NCBI GenBank assembly: GCA_946886365.1
Contig: CAMPIM010000115.1
Span: 1-10,578, forward strand
Length of the DNA: 10,578 bases
Reading direction: 5' to 3'
Source: an uncultured Novosphingobium sp.
Lineage (GTDB): Bacteria; Pseudomonadota; Alphaproteobacteria; Sphingomonadales; Sphingomonadaceae
The notes beneath the pieces are model-generated. The model made no database searches, was not told the DNA's origin, and saw only the letters and a list, made by a program, of their open reading frames with translations. This document shows positions 7,111 through 10,578 of the stretch, in pieces (the first letter of the stretch is position 1; every line of letters starts with the position of its first letter). The translations under genes and the position numbers were made by a program.

Positions 7111-7133
7111 AACTTTCTCTGTATAGTTGTAAT
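7105..7133 (+). promoter_or_regulatory. Sigma-70-type promoter for the XRE/ScfR regulator
   Basis: TTTACA (7105-7110) matches the TTGACA box at 5 of 6 positions, and TGTAAT (7128-7133) matches TATAAT at 5 of 6, with an optimal 17-base spacer. Transcription would begin around 7140, leaving a leader of about 18 bases containing AGGAG (7142-7146) before the ATG at 7158. The -35 box is part of the inverted repeat described separately. Confidence 0.6.
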
Positions 7134-7157
7134 GTCTGCACAGGAGCGCAAGCGAAC

Positions 7158-8558
7158 ATGGCCAAGGATCGTCCCGTCTATATGGGCCCGCGCTTGCGGC
7201 GGTTGCGGCGGGAGTTGGGGCTGACGCAGTCCGATATGGCGGCGGACCTCGAAATCTCCGCTTCTTATGTCGCGCTGCTGGAGCGCAATCAGCGGCCGTT
7301 GACGGCGGACATGCTGCTGCGGCTGGCGCGCACATACCGGATGGACATGAGCGAGCTGGCGGGCGACGGCGGCGCGGAGCAGACGGCGCGGTTGCAGGCC
7401 GCGCTGAAGGACCCGATGTTTGCCGACATCGACCTTCCCACGCTGGCAATGCAGGATGTCGCGGTCAACTATCCGGGGTTCAGCGAAGCGTTATTGCGGC
7501 TGCATACCGCCTATCGCGAGGAGCAGATGGCGCTGGCGGATCGGAGCGGCGATCGCGCCGACGCACCCGATGAAGCGCCGGACCCGGCGGCCGAGGCGCG
7601 CCGGTTCCTGGGCGCGCGGCGCAACAGCTTTCCGCCGCTGGACGATGCGGGGGAAAGGATCGCCGCGCAGATTGAACAAGCCGGTGGCACGGCGGCATGG
7701 CTGAAAAGCAAGCATGGCCTGCGCGTCCGGCGCCTGCCGCCCGATGTCATGGCGGGGTCGATGCGGCGGCTGGACCGGCATCGGGACGCGGTGCTGATCG
7801 ACGATGCGCTGGACGGCGCGAGTACCGCCTTTCAGCTGGCGATACAGATCGCCTATCTGGAAATGCGCAGCGACATGGAGTCCCTGTTGAAGGACGGGCA
7901 GTTTTCCAGCGCGAGCGGACGGCAGCTGGCCCGCCAGGGCCTCGCCAATTATGGCGCCGCCGCCATATTGATGCCCTATGCGGCCTTTGCCAAGGCGGTG
8001 GAGGCGCGGCGCTACGATGTCGAGGCACTGGCCCGACAATTCGGGACCAGCTTTGAACAGACGGCGCACCGGCTGACCACGCTACAGAAGCCGGGGCACG
8101 AACGTGTGCCCTTCTTTTTCCTGCGCGTCGACCGGGCGGGCAATGTCAGCAAGCGGCTGGACGGCGCGGGCTTTCCCTTTGCGCGGCATGGCGGATCATG
8201 CCCGCTCTGGTCGATCCATCATGTGTTCGAGCGGCCCGGCGAGGTGGTGACGCAATGGCTGGAACTGCCCGACGGACAACGGTTTTTCTCGATCGCGCGG
8301 AGGGTGACGGCGGGCGGCGGCGGCTGGGGGGCGCCGCGTGTGGAGCGGGCGATCGCGCTCGCCTGCGCGGCGGACCATGCCCATCGGCTGATCTATACGC
8401 AGGGACTTGGGGCGTCCGAGCCGACGCCGATCGGACTGACATGCCGCCTGTGCCACCGGAGCCAGTGCATGGCGCGATCCGCGCCGCCCATCGGGCGTGA
8501 AATGCTGCCGGAGGACTATCGGCGGGGCTACGCGCCTTTCGGCTTTGCCGACGGTTGA
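7158..8558 (+). CDS. XRE-family short-chain fatty acyl regulator (RamB/ScfR type)
   Basis: The 466-residue product starts with a Cro/CI-type helix-turn-helix (about 10-63: LRRLRRELGLTQSDMA, then SASYVALLERNQRPLT). A middle IrrE/DUF955-like region follows, then a C-terminal DUF2083-like part ending in the cysteine cluster C429-LC432-HRSQC437 followed by ARSAPPIGRE. This is the architecture of COG3800 regulators, which includes RamB of actinobacteria, a controller of acetate and glyoxylate genes. Where active IrrE proteases have HExxH, this protein reads FQLAIQIAYLEM (225-236), so a metalloprotease activity is unlikely and ligand (acyl-CoA) sensing is more plausible. Cys348 and the C-terminal cluster may bind a metal. 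Divergent placement from aceA strongly suggests that it controls isocitrate lyase. AGGAG lies 11 bases before the ATG, a somewhat long spacing. Whether it activates or represses cannot be read from sequence. Confidence 0.9.
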   Translation: MAKDRPVYMGPRLRRLRRELGLTQSDMAADLEISASYVALLERNQRPLTADMLLRLARTYRMDMSELAGDGGAEQTARLQAALKDPMFADIDLPTLAMQDVAVNYPGFSEALLRLHTAYREEQMALADRSGDRADAPDEAPDPAAEARRFLGARRNSFPPLDDAGERIAAQIEQAGGTAAWLKSKHGLRVRRLPPDVMAGSMRRLDRHRDAVLIDDALDGASTAFQLAIQIAYLEMRSDMESLLKDGQFSSASGRQLARQGLANYGAAAILMPYAAFAKAVEARRYDVEALARQFGTSFEQTAHRLTTLQKPGHERVPFFFLRVDRAGNVSKRLDGAGFPFARHGGSCPLWSIHHVFERPGEVVTQWLELPDGQRFFSIARRVTAGGGGWGAPRVERAIALACAADHAHRLIYTQGLGASEPTPIGLTCRLCHRSQCMARSAPPIGREMLPEDYRRGYAPFGFADG

Positions 8559-8596
8559 GCAGCGCCGCAACCGCCGCACGAGCGATCCCGGTCGCT

Positions 8597-9007
8597 TCAG
8601 CCAGCGGCGCGCGTCTGCGCCGCCGACGAATCAGCAGGAGTCGCGAGCCAGTCGAGAGCCTCCTGCTCGGTTTCGAAATAGCCGTAGGTTGTGTTCATAT
8701 TTTGCAGCCGTCTCGTCTGCATGCGCAGGAGCACCGAAGGCGAGACTACGGCGATGCGGCCGGTATCCGAATCCTTGTGCGTGTAGGAGAGGCGACCGAG
8801 CGCTTCGCTGACTTCGGGGGTATGGATTTCCGTGCGGCAGGTATTGACCAGAACGTCGCACGACGGATCCGCCGCGCGGACTTCTTCCTCGAGCGCGCGG
8901 CCGAACTGATCGACCGCATCCAGATTCCAGAAGCCGTAAGTGGTGATATGTAGCAGCTTGCGATCGCGGTCATAATCGACCTCGAAAAAGCCTTCCAACT
9001 TCTGCAC
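8597..9007 (-). CDS. SpoIIAA/STAS-like domain protein, GTG start
   Basis: The 136-residue product resembles the SpoIIAA-like/STAS fold. An N-terminal strand pair (FFEVDYDRDRKLLHITTYGFWN, residues about 7-28) precedes a helix (LDAVDQFGRALEEEVRA), a central strand DVLVNTCRTE, an RIAVVSPSVLLRMQ strand-helix, and the characteristic closing segment YFETEQEALDWL. Such proteins are small cytoplasmic regulators or lipid/anti-sigma-type binding modules; the partner here is unknown. The start is the GTG at 9007, because AGGAGG sits 4 bases upstream, much better than for the ATG at 9073, which overlaps the preceding gene and has no Shine-Dalgarno. The C-terminal ~15 residues are low-complexity Ala/Ser/Thr and probably disordered. 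It lies 28 bases downstream of the 67-residue gene, so the two are probably co-transcribed. It converges with the regulator gene across 38 bases. Confidence 0.75.
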   Translation of the reverse strand: MQKLEGFFEVDYDRDRKLLHITTYGFWNLDAVDQFGRALEEEVRAADPSCDVLVNTCRTEIHTPEVSEALGRLSYTHKDSDTGRIAVVSPSVLLRMQTRRLQNMNTTYGYFETEQEALDWLATPADSSAAQTRAAG

Positions 9008-9035
9008 AAGCCCTCCTAATCCAGAAGGACTGCGT

Positions 9036-9239
9036 TCAGTCCTCCTGCAAATCCAGCCAGGCAACCACATCATTGTCGGTCGCGATGAACAGCCCGTCCT
9101 GGATTTCCTGAGGCTGTTGCTGCGCTATATGCACGGCTTCGCTTAACGGGCCGTAAAAGAGGGTGGTCGCAGCGCCGCCTTCTTCGCTGTCGCTCAGATG
9201 ATAAAGGCGGACGGTGGCGGAATCATAGGTGCTGCGCAT
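9036..9239 (-). CDS. 67-residue protein of unknown function
   Basis: This small acidic, probably soluble protein has no signal peptide, membrane segment or cysteine. It has an early strand (VRLYHLSD), then a TTLFYGPLSEAVHIAQQQ strand-helix, and ends in GLFIATDNDVVAWLDLQED. The pattern of one helix packed on a few strands resembles very small alpha/beta proteins seen as hypotheticals in sphingomonads, but I cannot name a family. I take the ATG at 9239 as start because recognisable structure begins there, although no good Shine-Dalgarno precedes it. The frame can be extended upstream to a TTG at 9287 that overlaps the stop of the beta-helix gene (TTGA), so coupling with that gene is an alternative and would add 16 residues. 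The SpoIIAA-like gene follows after 28 bases. Both proteins end with a WL-containing strand/helix, which may be coincidence. Confidence 0.6.
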   Translation of the reverse strand: MRSTYDSATVRLYHLSDSEEGGAATTLFYGPLSEAVHIAQQQPQEIQDGLFIATDNDVVAWLDLQED

Positions 9240-9283
9240 AACGCCATTATCGGGCGGCGCAACCGAGGGCGCAAGCCGGGCCT

Positions 9284-10222
9284 TCAACGGCGATCGGTGA
9301 CCTTGATGCCGGCGCCCAGACGATTCGCGCCGATCTTCACCGCGTCGCTTGTGAAGTTGGCGACGAAGCTGCTGCCCCGTTGCAGGCCGGGCACGAAAGA
9401 CGCGCTGTTGCTAGCGATCGACAGGCCGCTGCTGTCATGTTCGCGCCCTTCCGGAGCGACGGTGATGAAGGCGCTGTAATTATCCTTGTCCCGGCCCTGC
9501 ACCATTTCATTGCCACTGATCTCACCACTCGCCCCGTTGGACAGGTCGATCATATAATTGGTGAGGCGGCCGTGGCTGTCGTCGAAGCTGTTGCCGGTGA
9601 TGGTGACGCGGGGCGTGCGGGTTTTGAGATAATGGCCGCCATCGCCCTGATCGAATCGCGACCGCGTGACGGTAAGTTTGCCATATCGACCGATATAGAT
9701 GCCGTGGGCGCAATCCAGATCGCGGTCGCACCGGCCAAGATGGCGGAAGGTGGATTTGTCGATCGTGACGCTGTTGCCCGGCGAGTCGCCGCTCAATATC
9801 CCTTCCTCGCTGTTGCGGAACAGGCTGTTGGTAACGGTGAGATTGCCGCCTTCTAGCCGGATGCCCGCGCCATTGCCGTCGGGCACGCGCAGATTCTGGA
9901 ACACGATGCCGTCCACGCTGCTGGACCGGCCGCGCAAGACCAGTGCCGCCTTGCCCTCGCACGGCATGCCGTCGAGGATGACGCTGCCCGCCGTCTGGGC
10001 GCGGAAGGCGACGTCCCCGCCCTGCTGCACCGCGCATTGCGCATAGGTGCCGGGCGCGATCAGGACCGTGCCCTTTCCATTGCCGATCGCCGCCACCGCA
10101 TCCTTGAGCGAGGTGTAGCCGCGTCCGCTTTCGACCACAGTGAAGGGCGTCGGCATTCCCTGTGCCAGGGCAGCCGCGCCAGCGGCGGCGGAAACGAGCA
10201 GGATCGTGGAAAGGATACGCAT
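9284..10222 (-). CDS. Secreted right-handed parallel beta-helix protein
   Basis: The 312-residue product opens with a clear Sec signal peptide: a hydrophobic ILSTILLVSAAAGAAALA core, with cleavage likely after ALA at about residue 20. The rest is a chain of beta-helix coils with repeated patterns such as LTVTNSLFRNS, VTIDKSTFRHLG, LTVTRSRFDQG, VTITGNSFDDS and GEISGNEMVQG, as in pectate lyase/NosD-type folds. Four cysteines (in AQCAVQ, MPCEGK and GRCDRDLDC) could form disulfides in the periplasm. The HGIYIG and GGHYLKTR segments are candidates for a functional groove. A polysaccharide-binding, lyase or epimerase role is possible but no catalytic set can be assigned. I chose the ATG at 10222; the ATG at 10234 would add four residues and cannot be excluded, and neither has a Shine-Dalgarno. 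The open frame extends upstream to 10450 only because it reads through the palindromic repeat. Confidence 0.82.
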   Translation of the reverse strand: MRILSTILLVSAAAGAAALAQGMPTPFTVVESGRGYTSLKDAVAAIGNGKGTVLIAPGTYAQCAVQQGGDVAFRAQTAGSVILDGMPCEGKAALVLRGRSSSVDGIVFQNLRVPDGNGAGIRLEGGNLTVTNSLFRNSEEGILSGDSPGNSVTIDKSTFRHLGRCDRDLDCAHGIYIGRYGKLTVTRSRFDQGDGGHYLKTRTPRVTITGNSFDDSHGRLTNYMIDLSNGASGEISGNEMVQGRDKDNYSAFITVAPEGREHDSSGLSIASNSASFVPGLQRGSSFVANFTSDAVKIGANRLGAGIKVTDRR

Positions 10223-10281
10223 AACTAAAGACATAGACGGTTGGGAAAGGGCGGCCAATGCGGAGTCGTGGTTAATGAAAT

Positions 10282-10297
10282 CCTGTTCCGGGACAGG
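10282..10297. promoter_or_regulatory. 16-base palindrome upstream of the beta-helix gene
   Basis: CCTGTTCCGGGACAGG is a palindrome with one mismatched pair, located 60-75 bases upstream of the chosen beta-helix start. Its size and position fit a dimeric regulator operator. It could equally be a short hairpin without function. No regulator in the window obviously matches it, and it differs from the alphaproteobacterial LexA pattern GTTC-N7-GTTC. Confidence 0.3.
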
Positions 10298-10329
10298 TGC
10301 GATCGCCCTGCCCCTCGCTCGCCCTGCTA

Positions 10330-10471
10330 GGGCCGATCGACATTCAGTTCTGGCGGCCTGCAAATGGCGGTTCTCCGCGCTTCCGGTGCTCACGTACTGT
10401 GAGTACGCTGCGCTCCGGGTCACGGAAAACCACCATTTTCGGCTCGCCATCTCCTGAAGGTCGATCGGCCC
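10330..10471. repeat. 142-base multi-segment palindromic extragenic element
   Basis: The outer arms at 10330-10347 and 10454-10471 are complementary at 17 of 18 positions (GGGCCGATCGAC against GTCGATCGGCCC, then TTCAG against CTGAA). The middle arms at 10362-10377 and 10423-10438 match at 14 of 16. CCGG (10383-10386) pairs with CCGG (10415-10418), and the core CGTACT-gtg-AGTACG (10393-10407) is perfect. The mismatches in the middle arms become G-U wobbles only in a leftward transcript. There is no T-run at either end, so it is not an ordinary terminator. It has the look of a REP- or MITE-like sphingomonad repeat; copy number elsewhere in the genome cannot be seen here. Confidence 0.8.
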
Positions 10472-10526
10472 TAAAACGATCTGGCGGAGGCCCGATTTTA
10501 GAGCATGGTCATATTTGAGTAATCGT

Positions 10527-10550
10527 CACCCCGGACTTGATCCGGGTGTG
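10527..10550. repeat. Short CCCGGA/TCCGGG hairpin of a common alphaproteobacterial intergenic type
   Basis: CCCGGA (10530-10535), loop CTTGA, and TCCGGG (10541-10546) form a 6-base-pair hairpin. It can extend outward by CA (10527-10528) pairing with TG (10547-10548) if C10529 is bulged. The CCCCGGACTTGATCCGGG wording is familiar from many alphaproteobacterial intergenic regions as a dispersed repeat, from memory. No T-run follows on either strand. Confidence 0.5.
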
Positions 10551-10578
10551 GATTCACATTCGAAGTGCAACGGGTTGA

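Larger units (their letters stand above)
10235..10578. other. Gene-free stretch with several palindromes
   Basis: No convincing gene lies here. The reading frames crossing it are by-products of the inverted repeat and lack ribosome binding sites. It holds a 16-base palindrome (10282-10297), a 142-base inverted repeat (10330-10471), a CTAAAA/TTTTAG pairing (10471-10476 with 10496-10501) and a CCCGGA/TCCGGG hairpin (10530-10546). The last ~30 bases show no recognisable feature. Confidence 0.7.

Noticed and set aside
8581..8596. AGCGA-tcccgg-TCGCT hairpin between the regulator and the SpoIIAA-like gene
   Set aside because: Only five base pairs and no T-run; it may be a weak bidirectional terminator but the signal is too short to call.
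10223..10450. N-terminal extension of the beta-helix protein to 10450
   Set aside because: The extra 76 codons read through the large palindrome and would bury a clean signal peptide in the interior of the protein.
10551..10578. Possible insertion-sequence end at the right edge
   Set aside because: The wording loosely recalls some IS termini, but there is no matching inverted end, target duplication or transposase within the window.

Overview
The window looks like chromosomal DNA of a GC-rich alphaproteobacterium, most likely a member of the Sphingomonadaceae (Sphingobium, Sphingomonas or Novosphingobium). This rests on the protein flavour (a DUF1476 F1-ATPase inhibitor, a 530-residue isocitrate lyase facing a RamB/ScfR-type regulator, BolA next to a CGFS glutaredoxin), the GC-rich codon use, and a large extragenic palindrome of a kind I associate with sphingomonad genomes. 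No species call is possible by eye.

Layout. At the left edge a hemW gene, missing its first few codons, runs rightward (1-1125). It converges, with only 10 bases between stops, on a leftward block read as leuC (4322-2868), a 37-residue membrane or secreted microprotein (2871-2758), leuD (2758-2165), DUF1476/zeta (2106-1783), bolA (1764-1531) and grxD (1468-1136). leuC and leuD form isopropylmalate isomerase, the second step of leucine synthesis. The microprotein is wedged between them by an ATGA overlap on one side and a TGATG overlap on the other. DUF1476, BolA and the monothiol glutaredoxin form a respiration and iron-sulfur group downstream. LeuCD itself needs a 4Fe-4S cluster, so the grouping makes sense, though functional coupling is inference.

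A leftward glutathione S-transferase-like gene (5104-4418) follows. Next is a clear intrinsic terminator (5226-5186) closing a leftward transcript made of isocitrate lyase aceA (7015-5423) and a 50-residue protein (5399-5247) with a near-perfect ribosome binding site. Divergent from aceA is a 466-residue XRE-type regulator of the short-chain fatty acyl class (7158-8558). The 142-base gap between them holds a good sigma-70-type promoter for the regulator and an inverted repeat, TGTAAAG-N13-CTTTACA, that covers its -35 box. This reads as a self-contained acetate/glyoxylate-bypass switch.

The right part is leftward again: a secreted right-handed beta-helix protein (10222-9284), a 67-residue unknown (9239-9036) and a SpoIIAA/STAS-like protein with a GTG start (9007-8597), probably one transcript. 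The last ~345 bases carry no gene. They hold a 16-base palindrome upstream of the beta-helix gene, a 142-base multi-segment inverted repeat, and a short CCCGGA/TCCGGG hairpin.

I see no CRISPR array, tRNA, rRNA, transposase, phage gene or obvious defence system. The most interesting signals are the two tightly placed microproteins, the aceA/regulator operator, the large palindrome and the uncharacterised beta-helix/STAS cluster.
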